The position numbers were made by a program, and so were the translations under genes. Positions 1 through 8,362 of a stretch of DNA of 64,000 bases are shown piece after piece. The notes under the pieces are model-generated. The model did no database searches. It was not told where the DNA came from and was given only the letters and a program-made list of their open reading frames with translations. Position 1 is the stretch's first letter; every line of letters begins with the position of its first letter. The DNA is from Pseudonocardia abyssalis (GTDB lineage Bacteria; Actinomycetota; Actinomycetes; Mycobacteriales; Pseudonocardiaceae), in assembly GCF_019263705.2 (NCBI RefSeq), contig NZ_JADQDK010000001.1:2046001-2110000 (forward strand), given 5' to 3'.

Positions 1-1762
1 GCGGCGAGTCGACGTCGAGCACCCGGCCCTCCCCCGCCGCGTGCAGGGCGGGCAGCGACGCCCGGGCCGCCGCCAGCGCCTTCGTCCAGCCGAACACCCG
101 CCCCTGCACGGTGGCCGGGTCGTGGCGCAGGGCGGCCGCGGCGTCGTCGAAGTACGGGCGGTGCATCCAGCGGTTGTCGCCGGCGAGCGCGGGATCGTCG
201 AGGTAGGTGGTGTCGTTGCCCTGCCCCAGCTCGTCGCCCATGTAGACCAGCGGCACCCCGCCCCAGCCGAACGTGACCGCGTGCAGCAGCACGAAGCGGC
301 GGATGCCGAGCTCGAGGGCGTGCGCGTCGCCCCGTTCCCGCGCCTCGGCGATCCCGCACAGCGCCGCGGTGGAGCCGGAGATGCGGGCGTCGCCGGTCTC
401 CGGGTTCTCGCCGAAGCGGGCGCCGCGCGCGTAGGACAGGGGGAACTCGCCTGCGTAGAAGGCGTTGAGGAAGTCCCGGTGGGCGTACGGGTCGTACCCG
501 ACCGCGCGGGCGTCGACGTCGCCGACTGCCCAGCCGATGTCGTCGTGGCAGCGCACGTAGGTGGCCCATGACGTCTCGGCCGGGATCGGGCGCAGTCGGC
601 GCAGCGACTGCACGGCGAGCCGCGCGTCCTTCGTGGCGAGGCTCGACCACAGCATCACCATCAACTGGTTGTGGTAGGCCAGCTCGCACTCGGGGCGGTA
701 CCTCTCGTGCGCCCCGAGGTAGGCGACCAGCTCGTCGGGCGCGACGATCGCCTCGGCCTTGAACACCGTCGCCGGGGCGGCCAGCTTCACCGCCGCGTGC
801 AGCGCCTGCACGATGTCGTGCACCTCGGGCTGGTTCATGCAGGAGGTGCCCAGGCGCTTCCCCATGAACGGCACCGCGTCCATCCGGAAGATCTCGACGC
901 CGCGGTTGGCCAGCCACAGGATCTCCTCCAGCATCGCGGTGAACACGCGCGGGGTGGAGTAGTCGAGGTCCCACTGGTAGTCGAAGAACGTGGTCCAGAC
1001 CCAGCCCGTGCCGGGCACCTCGGTGAACGAGCCGGGCGCCTGGTCGGGGAAGACGTCATTGATCGTCTCCTCGTACGCGTCGGGCATCGTGCGGTCCGGG
1101 AAGGCGAGGTAGAAGCCCTCGTACGCGGGGTCGCCGGCCTGCCAGGCGCGGGCCCACGGGTGCTCGCGGGCGGTGTGGTTGAGAACGAGGTCGACGCACA
1201 GGCTCATGTCGCGGGCCCGCAGCTCGAAGGCCAGGTCGGACAGGTCGTCGATCGTGCCGAGGCGGGGGTCGACGGACCGGTAGTCGGCCACGGCGTAGCC
1301 GCCGTCGTTGGCGCCCTCGCGCGGGGCGAGCAGCGGCATCAGGTGCAGATAGGTGACACCGAGCTCCGCGAGGTGGTCCAGCCGCGCGGGGAGTGCGTCG
1401 AGGGTCCCGGCGAAGCGGTCGGTGTAGGCGACGTAGCCGACCATCCGCTGGTGCTGGAACCAGCCCGGGTCGATCTCGCGGCGCCGGTCCACCGCGCGCA
1501 GGTCGGCCGGGCGCTGCACGGCGGCGCGCAGCGCGAGGTCCACGATCGCGGCGGCGAGGGCGTCGGGGTCGGGGTAGAGCGCTGCCAGCGGCACGTGGAC
1601 GTCGGCGAACCAGCGGTCCAGACGCGCGACGAACCCGACGGCCTCGCCCGCCCCGAGGCACCGGACGGCCTCCTCGACGACCCCCGGACGCAGCCGCGCC
1701 AGCGCGTCGGCCGCGCTGCGGGCCCGTTCGCCGTCGGATCGGGCGGCCGCGGTTTCGATCAC
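1..1762 (-). CDS. Amylosucrase-like GH13 enzyme (C-terminus cut by window edge)
   Basis: Family GH13 enzyme resembling amylosucrase, which uses sucrose to extend or hydrolyse alpha-glucans in the cytoplasm. From the GTG at 1762 the frame stays open to position 1 (587 codons; the family is about 640 residues). An N-terminal helical region leads to GWFQHQRMVGYVAYTDRFAG and LGVTYLHLMPLL, both typical of amylosucrases. The nucleophile motif RMDAVPFMGK lies near residue 292, the acid/base in FKAEAIVAPDEL near 337, and RCHDDIGW near 405. The C-terminal beta domain is entered (LPALHAAGEGRVLDVDSP) when the window ends. A sucrose-hydrolysing relative is possible. The gene starts 13 bp after a decayed LysR fragment, so it probably has its own promoter inside that relic. 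Confidence 0.85.
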   Translation of the reverse strand, partial: MIETAAARSDGERARSAADALARLRPGVVEEAVRCLGAGEAVGFVARLDRWFADVHVPLAALYPDPDALAAAIVDLALRAAVQRPADLRAVDRRREIDPGWFQHQRMVGYVAYTDRFAGTLDALPARLDHLAELGVTYLHLMPLLAPREGANDGGYAVADYRSVDPRLGTIDDLSDLAFELRARDMSLCVDLVLNHTAREHPWARAWQAGDPAYEGFYLAFPDRTMPDAYEETINDVFPDQAPGSFTEVPGTGWVWTTFFDYQWDLDYSTPRVFTAMLEEILWLANRGVEIFRMDAVPFMGKRLGTSCMNQPEVHDIVQALHAAVKLAAPATVFKAEAIVAPDELVAYLGAHERYRPECELAYHNQLMVMLWSSLATKDARLAVQSLRRLRPIPAETSWATYVRCHDDIGWAVGDVDARAVGYDPYAHRDFLNAFYAGEFPLSYARGARFGENPETGDARISGSTAALCGIAEARERGDAHALELGIRRFVLLHAVTFGWGGVPLVYMGDELGQGNDTTYLDDPALAGDNRWMHRPYFDDAAAALRHDPATVQGRVFGWTKALAAARASLPALHAAGEGRVLDVDSP

Positions 1763-1774
1763 CGGCCCATCCTG

Positions 1775-1916
1775 TCAAACGGGGGCGTGCGGCGGGCTGC
1801 CCCTGATCCGCGCACCGGCCGCGACCAGCGCGGAGCACAGGCAGGCGTGCTCGGGGTCCTGATCGTGCACCGGGTGCCACCACAACGCCTCGGGCGCCGG
1901 ACATTCCATCGCGCCG
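1775..1916 (-). pseudogene. Relic: C-terminal fragment resembling a LysR-type regulator
   Basis: A minus-strand frame ending in TGA at 1777-1775 reads MECPAPEALWWHPVHD then QDPEHACLCSALVAAGARI. This resembles the end of LysR-type effector domains, where a Trp-His-Pro stretch is followed by D-P-x-H and a short final helix. Codon third positions are G/C rich as in real genes. Nothing upstream supplies the rest: the frame runs directly into an MFS fragment in another frame. I read it as the 3' stump of a deleted regulator. The LysR assignment rests on about 40 residues and is uncertain. Confidence 0.4.
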
Positions 1917-2200
1917 ATCAGGCAGGCGCCTGCGGTCCACGGCGTCGACGACGATCCCGGCGAACGGCGCCGCCGGCCCGATCATCAGCGCCGGCACGGT
2001 CAGCGCGATCGGGACCAGGATGTCGACCCCGGGTGTGCCCGCGAACTCCGCGGCCAGCCGGGGCAGCACGGGCGCGATCAGCACCGTGCCGAGCACGGAC
2101 ATGCAGCTCCCGGCGATCAGGAGCACGAGCTGGAGCGTTCCGGCCCGCCGCTGGCGCGGTGGGGCGACGACGGTGTCCTCGGACCTGGGTGACGTGCCTC
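1917..2200 (-). pseudogene. Relic: N-terminal fragment of an MFS transporter
   Basis: The minus frame upstream of 1917 encodes LQLVLLIAGSCMSVLGTVLI, then APVLPRLAAEFAGTPGVDIL, then IGPAAPFAGIVVDAVDRRRL. This is the first two to three membrane helices and the start of the loop 2-3 motif of a major facilitator permease. It breaks off after RRRL, where the LysR-like fragment begins in a different frame. The nearest ATG (2202) is one frame away, so the 5' end is also frameshifted. It is a truncated, non-functional remnant left by a deletion joining two former genes. Confidence 0.6.
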
Positions 2201-2272
2201 ATGGTCCGGCCAGCCGGAGAACCATCCGGGAAGACGACTCTCCCGATGTCCGCCATCAGCCCCGATGAGGGG

Positions 2273-3067
2273 TCAGGTGTCGACGCCCACCGTCAGGGTC
2301 GCGGCCATCCCCGCCGTCACATCGCCGGTGACGCCCGCGAGCTGCGTGGCGTAGCCGTCGCTGAAGACCATGTCGCGGTCCAGCGAGGTCTGCGCGAGGT
2401 TGCGCACGCTCGACTCGTACCCGGTCGTGGCGTAGACCAGCTCGCACGCGTCCTGCGGGAGGGCGAGCTGCGTCGTGACGGTGGCGTTGTCCGGGGTCGT
2501 CGCCGACGCGAGGTCGGGGTAGATCTCGACGTGCGCGTGCGGCCAGCGGCCCGAGTACGCGGCCGGGAAGATGGTCGTGAAGGTGACGCGACCGTCGGCG
2601 TCGGCGGCCTGGACGCCGCGCAGGTAGTTCTGGTCCTCGACGTCGTAGAGCGAGTACCTCCCGTCCCGGTCGCAGTGCCAGAGGTAGACGGTGGCACCGG
2701 GCAGTGCGGCCCCGGTGGCGGAGTCGATCAACGCGAGCGTGATCGTCAGCGGCACTCCCTCCGCGGTGCCCGACAACGAGCCGAAGCTCGACCGGATGTC
2801 GCTGCGCACGACTCCGCTCTCGGTCAGCACGTTCGGACCGTTGGATCCGTCGCCCGGGTACGGCCCCGCGGTCTCCTCCGGGATCTCGCTGACGGAGCCG
2901 GTCGAGCCGGTCACGGTCGAGCCGGTCGCCGCCGGGGCGCAGCCGGCCAGGACCAGCGCGCCGGCCCCGGCGAAGAGACCGAGCAGGCTGCGGCGCCCCA
3001 TGAGGCGGGGCAGGTCGTGGGCCAGACCCAGGTCGTGCTCGTGGGGGCCGTCGTGGTGGTCGCTCAT
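2273..3067 (-). CDS. Tat-exported intradiol ring-cleavage dioxygenase-like protein
   Basis: 264-residue member of the intradiol dioxygenase family, whose Fe(III) enzymes open catechol or hydroxyquinol rings. ATG at 3067 puts a twin-arginine signal near residue 25 (GRRSLLGLFAGAGALVLAGC) with a Cys suitable for lipidation, so it is predicted to be an exported lipoprotein. The family start ETAGPYPGDGSN is present, followed by YLWHCDRDGRYS and FPAAYSGRWPHAHVEIY, which hold the Tyr and the His-x-His pair expected as iron ligands. Extracytoplasmic relatives are common in actinomycetes and mostly lack a known substrate. It stands alone; no other aromatic-pathway gene adjoins it. Family assignment is firm, substrate unknown. 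Confidence 0.85.
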   Translation of the reverse strand: MSDHHDGPHEHDLGLAHDLPRLMGRRSLLGLFAGAGALVLAGCAPAATGSTVTGSTGSVSEIPEETAGPYPGDGSNGPNVLTESGVVRSDIRSSFGSLSGTAEGVPLTITLALIDSATGAALPGATVYLWHCDRDGRYSLYDVEDQNYLRGVQAADADGRVTFTTIFPAAYSGRWPHAHVEIYPDLASATTPDNATVTTQLALPQDACELVYATTGYESSVRNLAQTSLDRDMVFSDGYATQLAGVTGDVTAGMAATLTVGVDT

Positions 3068-3138
3068 GGGACCCAGTCTCGGGACCGTTCCTGTGCGCGT
3101 GCTGTGCTCCCGCTGTGCAGCCGCTCTAGGGTCGCCCC

Positions 3139-4017
3139 GTGGATCTCGACGAGCTGGCCGACGCCCTCTACTCCGCGCCGCCCGGCGAGTTCGTCGCAAC
3201 GCGGGACGATGCGGTCCGCGCGGCGCGGGAACGCGGCGACAAGGAGTTCGCGACGGCCGCGGGGAAGCTCCGCCGACCCACCCGTGCCGCGTGGCTGGCG
3301 AACCTCCTGGCCCGGCACCGCCGCGAGCAGCTCGACGGGCTGCTCGCGCTCGCGACGAACCTCGCCGACGCCCAGCGCACCCTCGACGGGGCCGCGCTGC
3401 GCGCCCTGTCCTCGCAGCGCCGCAAGCTCGTCGCGGGGATGGCGCGGGAGGCCGGACGGCTGGCGCGTGAGGCGCACGAGCCCGTCACCGAGCCGCTGCT
3501 GCGCGAGCTGGGCGACATCCTGGAGGCGGCGCTCGCCGACCCGGTCGTCGCCGAGGAGGTGCGGTCCGGGCGCCTGACCCGAACGATCACCTACTCCGGT
3601 TTCGGGCCCGACTCCGACCCGGAGGCGGCCGCGCAGCGGGCCGCCGAGAAGGCGGCCGCTCCCCCACCTGCCGAAACCGACGAACCCGACGGCGGGGACC
3701 CCTCCGAGGCCGCCCGCCGCGAACGCGAACGCGAGGAGCGCCGCCGCGACCTCGCCGACGCCGAGGCGATGGAGGCGACGGCCCGGGAGCGGCGCGACGA
3801 GGCCGAGGCCGGGCACGAGCGGGCCGCGCAGGAGCACGAGCAGGCCCGCGAGCGCGTCGCGACGCTGACCGCGGAGCTCGACGCGGCGCAGCGCCACGAG
3901 CGCACCGCGGCCGCCGACAGCCGCGAGGCCGCCGCCGCTGCCCGGGCCGCGGCCCGGGAGGCGGGCACCGCGGCGACCCGCACCGCCCGTGCCCGGGCGC
4001 GGGTCGAGGACGAGTGA
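3139..4017 (+). CDS. Conserved helical protein of unknown function with long coiled coil
   Basis: 292 residues from a GTG at 3139. Residues 1-150 form a helical domain beginning DLDELADALYSAPPGEFVAT and containing RRPTRAAWLANLLARHRR. A Pro/acidic linker near 165-180 leads to a long charged helical segment (about 185-292) rich in Glu, Arg and Ala, a probable coiled coil. There is no signal peptide or membrane segment, so it should be cytoplasmic. I recognise this as an actinobacterial hypothetical type often seen upstream of unrelated genes, but I know no function. A hairpin follows the stop, and the next gene runs the same way. Its 5' region is short (71 bp) and shared with the divergent dioxygenase. 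Confidence 0.8.
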   Translation: MDLDELADALYSAPPGEFVATRDDAVRAARERGDKEFATAAGKLRRPTRAAWLANLLARHRREQLDGLLALATNLADAQRTLDGAALRALSSQRRKLVAGMAREAGRLAREAHEPVTEPLLRELGDILEAALADPVVAEEVRSGRLTRTITYSGFGPDSDPEAAAQRAAEKAAAPPPAETDEPDGGDPSEAARREREREERRRDLADAEAMEATARERRDEAEAGHERAAQEHEQARERVATLTAELDAAQRHERTAAADSREAAAAARAAAREAGTAATRTARARARVEDE

Positions 4018-4035
4018 TCGGCTTGTGCGGGCGGA

Positions 4036-4054
4036 CACACCGTGACGAGGTGTG
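4036..4054 (+). terminator. Hairpin between two plus-strand genes
   Basis: CACACC at 4036-4041 and GGTGTG at 4049-4054 form a perfect 6-bp stem with a 7-nt loop, 19 bp after the stop at 4017 and 32 bp before the ATG at 4086. There is no T-run. It could be a weak terminator for the upstream gene or an operator for the downstream one. Confidence 0.35.
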
Positions 4055-4085
4055 AGCCCCCCGTCGCCGCGGTCACCCTGCTGAC

Positions 4086-5072
4086 ATGGAAACCCGCACC
4101 GTCGTCCCGACCCTGATCACCCAGCTCCGTGCGCTGCAGCAGCTCACCCAGACCGAGGCGCAGATCGCGAAGGTCCGCGTCGGCCAGGCCCGGACCGACG
4201 CCGTGCGCCGCGAGCTGCAGCAGAACGCGGCCAACGCCGAGCGGCGCACCGAGCGCATCACCGACGAGCTGCGCCGGGTCGGGGGCGTACCCGACGTCGT
4301 CACCCCGGCGATCGGGCGCGTCCTCGCGCTGGTGAAGTCCACCGTCGAGCAGGGCCAGCCCCTCGACGAGGCGCTGCTGGGCGATCTCACCCTCGAGCAC
4401 CAGCTCCTCGACCGGGCCCGCTACGTCCGCACGCTGGCCCGTCGCGCCGAGCGCGTCTCGACCGAGCGCCTGGCCGACGACCTGGTCACCGCGCACGAGG
4501 CCACCGTCGACTGGCTGACGACCGTGCTGGCCGAGGAGGCCATGGGCGGGGTCGCCGCACTCGTCGCGACGCCGCTGCAGCGCGTCGCCGGTGGCGTCAC
4601 CCGGGTCGTGAGCCTGCCGACGCGCTTCGCGATCGAGCGGTTCAACCAGGCCGTCGCCGCCGTCTCGCGCACCGGCGAGCAGGTCCGCGACGGGGCGGAG
4701 GACCTCGCCCGCGAGGCTTCCGCCACCGTGACCCGTCTCGGCACCGGCGCCCGGGAGGTCGCCACCGCAGGGCGCGACGCCGCGCTGGGCCGCGCCGAGC
4801 AGGTCGCCCGCCGCGACGGCGCCGACGACACCGCGAAGGCCGTGCACGAGACGCGCCGCAACCTCGGCACGCTGAAGGCCTCCGAGCTGCCGGTCCGCGA
4901 CTACGACGAGCTCAACGCGCAGGACTCGATCGCCGCGATCCGCGAGCTGTCGACGCCGGAGGACATCACGGCCGTCGTCACCTACGAGGAGACCCACAAG
5001 AACCGCGCGGGCGTCGTCTCGGCCGCACAGACCCGCTTCGCCGCAGTGGCGAAGGACGAGGCCGGCGTCTGA
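4086..5072 (+). CDS. Ferritin-like helical protein of unknown function
   Basis: 328 residues from ATG 4086. Residues 1-155 look like a four-helix ferritin-like bundle: LRALQQLTQTEAQIAKVRVG, then a charged helix, then LGDLTLEHQLLDRARYV, then LVTAHEATVDWLTTVLAEEA. Glu and Glu-x-x-His positions recur in a way that could bind metal, but I cannot prove ligands. Residues 160-250 form amphipathic, apolipoprotein-like helices (VAGGVTRVVSLPTRFAIERF and following). The C-terminal 60 residues (LPVRDYDELNAQDSIAAIRE) resemble a short domain found in other actinobacterial proteins. No signal peptide. Function unknown; a stress or storage role would be a guess. A strong hairpin follows. Confidence 0.8.
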   Translation: METRTVVPTLITQLRALQQLTQTEAQIAKVRVGQARTDAVRRELQQNAANAERRTERITDELRRVGGVPDVVTPAIGRVLALVKSTVEQGQPLDEALLGDLTLEHQLLDRARYVRTLARRAERVSTERLADDLVTAHEATVDWLTTVLAEEAMGGVAALVATPLQRVAGGVTRVVSLPTRFAIERFNQAVAAVSRTGEQVRDGAEDLAREASATVTRLGTGAREVATAGRDAALGRAEQVARRDGADDTAKAVHETRRNLGTLKASELPVRDYDELNAQDSIAAIRELSTPEDITAVVTYEETHKNRAGVVSAAQTRFAAVAKDEAGV

Positions 5073-5080
5073 TCCCGACC

Positions 5081-5127
5081 GCACGACACGGGGCATCGCC
5101 GATCGCGGCGGTGCCCCGTCGTCGTGC
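5081..5127. terminator. Strong bidirectional terminator hairpin
   Basis: ACGGGGCA and TGCCCCGT form a perfect 8-bp core stem, extended outward by GCACGAC and GTCGTGC (with one bulge) between 5081-5095 and 5112-5127. It fills the 64-bp gap between the convergent genes ending at 5072 (+) and 5137 (-), so it probably stops transcription from both sides. Confidence 0.7.
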
Positions 5128-5136
5128 CGGGCGTGA

Positions 5137-5499
5137 TCAGCGGCGGGCGGCCAGCAGGCCGATCGCGTTGAGCGCACCCCAGCCCAGTCCGACGCCGATC
5201 GCCTTCTTCTTCGCGTCCCGGTCGTCGTTGGGCGACAGGGCGAAGGTGATCGCGTCGCCGAGGTCGCCGGCGATCCGGGCGGCGACGGCGAGCTGCAGCG
5301 CCGGGCCCGCGGGGGCGACGGCCATCGCGATGCCGTTGGCGAGGTCGCGGACGCCGACCGCGCGCACGAGGATCCCGACCGGGGCGGGCGGCTCGTCGCC
5401 CGAGAGGCCCGCGGGCTTCGCGAAGATCGCCGGCCGGACGAGCGTGGACAGGCCGTAGGCCGCGGTGAGCACGCCGAGCGTGCGGGGGAACCAGGTCAT
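5137..5499 (-). CDS. Small integral membrane protein, DUF4267-like
   Basis: 120 residues from ATG 5499. The sequence starts MTWFPRTLGVLTAAYGLSTL and has about four hydrophobic segments, with the conserved-looking stretch VRAVGVRDLANGIAMAVA near residues 47-65 and AGDLGDAITFAL near 78-90. This pattern matches DUF4267-type membrane proteins, whose role is unknown. It ends convergently with the ferritin-like gene, and its start lies 52 bp from the start of the divergent hrpB, so the two share a short promoter region. Confidence 0.75.
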   Translation of the reverse strand: MTWFPRTLGVLTAAYGLSTLVRPAIFAKPAGLSGDEPPAPVGILVRAVGVRDLANGIAMAVAPAGPALQLAVAARIAGDLGDAITFALSPNDDRDAKKKAIGVGLGWGALNAIGLLAARR

Positions 5500-5551
5500 G
5501 GCCGGATCCTCGCAGCAGCCCCGGAACGCCGCTCGGGGAGACTGGCCGACG

Positions 5552-8044
5552 ATGGACCTCCCCGATCTCCCCGTGCGGGCCGCACTCGACGAGATCACGG
5601 CGACGCTGGCCGCCCACGGCAGCACGGTGCTGGTCGCGCCCCCGGGCACCGGCAAGACGACGCTCGTGCCCCTCGCGCTGCTGGCGCTGGACGGCCGGGT
5701 GGTCGTCGCCGAGCCCCGCCGCCTCGCGGCCCGGGCCGCCGCCGCGCGGATGGCGCACCTGATCGGTGAACCGGTCGGCGGGACCGTCGGGTACTCGGTG
5801 CGCGGGGACTCCCGCACGTCCGCGCGGACCCGGATCGAGGTCGTCACGTCCGGGTTGCTGCTGCGCCGCCTGGCCGCCGACCCGGAGCTGACGGGCGTCG
5901 GCACAGTCCTGCTCGACGAGTGCCACGAGCGCCACCTCGACGCCGACCTGCTCCTCGCCCTCCTCCTCGACGCGCGCGACGGACTGCGCCCCGACCTGCG
6001 GCTGCTCGCGACCTCCGCGACGGTCGCGACCCCCCGCCTGGCCGAGCTGCTGGGGAACGCACCGGTGCTGCGGGTGGATGCGCGCACATTCCCCGTGACG
6101 GTCCGCCACGATCCCCCGCTGCGCGACGAACGGATCGAGGGCACCGTCGCCCGGGCCGTCCGGGCCGCCCTCGACGGCGGCGACGGCGACGTGCTCGCGT
6201 TCCTGCCGGGCGTCGCGGAGATCCGGCGGACCGCGAGCGCCCTGTCCGGTGTCGACGCCGACGTCCTCCCGCTGCACGGACGGCTGCCCGCGGCCGAGCA
6301 GGACGCCGCGCTGCGCATCGGCCCGCGCCGCCGGATCGTCCTGTCGACGGCGGTGGCCGAGTCGAGCCTGACCGTCCCCGGTGTGCGCGCGGTCGTCGAC
6401 GCCGGGCTGGCCCGCACACCGCGGGTCGACCATCGACGCGGGCTGGCCGGGCTGGTCACCGTCCGGGTCTCCGACGCCGTGGCGCGGCAGCGCGCCGGGC
6501 GCGCGGGCCGCGAGGCGCCGGGGCGGGTGCACCGCTGCTGGCCCGAGGGGGAGCTGCTGCCCCGCTACCCCGAGCCGGAGATCCGCACCGCCGACCTCAC
6601 CCGCCTGGCGCTGGACCTGGCCTGCTGGGGCACCCCCGACGGCAGCGGTCTGCGCTGGTGGGACGCTCCGCCGGAGGGTCCGCTGCACGCGGGGCAGGAG
6701 GTGCTGCGCGCGCTCGGCGCGGTGGCCGCGGACGGGACGGTCACCGACCGCGGCCGTCGGATGGCCGGGCTCGGCCTGCACCCCCGCCTGGCGCGGGCCC
6801 TGCTCGACGGGGCCGACCTGGTGGGTGACCGGACCGCGGCGGAGATCGTGGCGCTGCTCGACGACGACACCCTCGGTTCCGGGGCCGACGCCGACTCCGA
6901 GCTGCGCCGCCTGCGCTCCGGCTCCGCCCCCGGCAGCGAGCGGTGGCGCACGGAGGCGGCCCGCCTGCGCCGTCTGGTCACGCCCGGCCGCACGTCAGCG
7001 CCCTCACGGGGGCGCGGCGGTGCGGTGGATCACGATCATGCGGCGCTCGTCGTGGCGTTGGCCCACCCGGAGCGGCTCGCCCGACGCCGCGCCACGGCAC
7101 CCACCGGCCCCCCGGCCCCCGGGCGCCGGCCCGAACGCGGGGCGCTGTACCTGATGGCGGGCGGCACGGCGGTCGCGCTCCCGCCGGGCAGCCCGCTGGC
7201 CGCGGCGGAGTGGCTGGCGGTCGCCGTCGCCGACCGGGCGCCGGGTGCGGAGAACGGCACCGTCCGCCTCGCCGCCGTGGCCGACCAGGAGCTCGCCGAG
7301 CTGGCGGCGCCTGCCCTGCTCGTCGAGGAGGACGAGGTCACCTGGCAGAAGGGCGACGTCACGGCCCGGCACGTCCGGCGCCTCGGTGCGATCGTCCTGC
7401 ACGAGCGTCGGCTCGACCGCCCCGACCGCGACCTCGTCCGCGCCGCCCTCCTGCAGGGCCTGCGAGCGGAGGGTCTGGGCCTGCTGCGCTGGTCGGACGG
7501 GGCGAGGCGGCTGCGCGACCGGCTCGCCACCCTGCACCGGGTCATCGGCGACGCGTGGCCCGACGTGTCCGACGAGGCCCTGCTCGCCGACCCCGACCCG
7601 TGGTGGACGGGTCCGTTCGCGAGGGCCCGCTCCCGCGCCGACCTGGGCCGCATCGACGCCGGGCCGGTCCTGCGGTCGCGGCTGGACTGGCGCCACACCT
7701 CCACCCTCGACGAGCTGGCCCCGGAGCGGATCACGGTGCCGACCGGGTCGTCGATCACGCTCGACTGGTCCGGCGACCAGCCCGTCCTCGCCGTCCGGCT
7801 GCAGGAGTGCTTCGGCTGGACCGCCACCCCGACCGTCGCGGGCGGGCGGCTGCCGGTGGTCCTGCACCTGCTCTCCCCCGCCGGACGGCCGACCGCCGTC
7901 ACCGCCGATCTCGCGTCGTTCTGGACGACCGGGTACCCGCAGGTGCGCTCCGAGCTGCGCGGTCGCTACCCGAAGCACCCCTGGCCCGAGGACCCGCTCA
8001 GCGCCGCACCGACCCGCCGTGCCGGTAGGCGTCCGCCGCGATGA
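5552..8044 (+). CDS. hrpB: ATP-dependent helicase HrpB
   Basis: DEAH-type ATP-dependent RNA helicase of the HrpB family, 830 residues (family about 800-850). Walker A is VAPPGTGKTT near residue 30-39, the DExH box is LLDECHERHLD near 117, motif III is LLATSATV near 150, and motif VI is RQRAGRAGREAPGRVH near 315. The C-terminal half carries the HrpB-specific domain (WWTGPFARARSRADLGRID and the final LRGRYPKHPWPEDP). The ATG at 5552 was chosen because the protein then begins just before the helicase core (MDLPDLPVRAALDEI); an in-frame start 29 codons upstream has no conserved sequence. HrpB has no settled role in actinomycetes. Its last 47 bp overlap an antisense gene relic. Confidence 0.93.
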   Translation: MDLPDLPVRAALDEITATLAAHGSTVLVAPPGTGKTTLVPLALLALDGRVVVAEPRRLAARAAAARMAHLIGEPVGGTVGYSVRGDSRTSARTRIEVVTSGLLLRRLAADPELTGVGTVLLDECHERHLDADLLLALLLDARDGLRPDLRLLATSATVATPRLAELLGNAPVLRVDARTFPVTVRHDPPLRDERIEGTVARAVRAALDGGDGDVLAFLPGVAEIRRTASALSGVDADVLPLHGRLPAAEQDAALRIGPRRRIVLSTAVAESSLTVPGVRAVVDAGLARTPRVDHRRGLAGLVTVRVSDAVARQRAGRAGREAPGRVHRCWPEGELLPRYPEPEIRTADLTRLALDLACWGTPDGSGLRWWDAPPEGPLHAGQEVLRALGAVAADGTVTDRGRRMAGLGLHPRLARALLDGADLVGDRTAAEIVALLDDDTLGSGADADSELRRLRSGSAPGSERWRTEAARLRRLVTPGRTSAPSRGRGGAVDHDHAALVVALAHPERLARRRATAPTGPPAPGRRPERGALYLMAGGTAVALPPGSPLAAAEWLAVAVADRAPGAENGTVRLAAVADQELAELAAPALLVEEDEVTWQKGDVTARHVRRLGAIVLHERRLDRPDRDLVRAALLQGLRAEGLGLLRWSDGARRLRDRLATLHRVIGDAWPDVSDEALLADPDPWWTGPFARARSRADLGRIDAGPVLRSRLDWRHTSTLDELAPERITVPTGSSITLDWSGDQPVLAVRLQECFGWTATPTVAGGRLPVVLHLLSPAGRPTAVTADLASFWTTGYPQVRSELRGRYPKHPWPEDPLSAAPTRRAGRRPPR

Positions 8045-8244
8045 CCGCCTCGGCGTCCGCCCGCTCGTGGACCGCCTGCTCCTGCTCGGAGTCGGCGGCG
8101 TCCAGGGCCGGGCGCACGGTCCGCAGCAGCACCCCGGCCGAGCACGGCGATCCCGGCGATGTCACCCGCCAGCCCGGCCGCCGCGACGAAGACGACGATC
8201 AGCGCCGGCCCGGCGATCAGCGTGCGCTTGGCCCCGATCCGGCT
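7998..8244 (-). pseudogene. Relic: frameshifted small membrane protein
   Basis: Two minus-strand frames together look like one protein. The upstream frame gives RIGAKRTLIAGPALIVVFVA and AGLAGDIAGIAVLG. After a one-base shift near 8100 the other frame continues GVLLRTVRPALDAADSEQEQ and VHERADAEAVIAADAYRHGG to a TGA at 8000-7998. Codon bias is gene-like on each side of the shift. The first part resembles a permease helix, but the tail is not MFS-like, so I do not name a family. No clear start codon is present and the 3' end overlaps hrpB, so I treat it as decayed. Confidence 0.35.
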
Positions 8245-8298
8245 GCAGCTCGTGACGCGGCAGCGTGCGACGGGGATCACTCCCCGAAGGCGCCAGGA

Positions 8299-8314
8299 TC
8301 GAACAAGTGTTCTA
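8299..8314. promoter_or_regulatory. LexA-like SOS box upstream of the gene at 8363
   Basis: TCGAACAAGTGTTCTA matches the actinobacterial LexA consensus TCGAACNNNNGTTCGA at all but one defined position. A TATCAT sequence that could be a -10 element overlaps its right end (8312-8317), so bound repressor would block the promoter of the gene starting at 8363. Confidence 0.6.
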
Positions 8315-8362
8315 TCATCACCATGGATCGCCGACCGTCCACGAGAGGGAGTCCGACGCGAG

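Noticed and set aside
671..3577. A 968-codon open frame on the plus strand
   Set aside because: It runs antisense to the amylosucrase-like and dioxygenase genes, has no domain or family likeness and arises from G+C-rich codon third positions.
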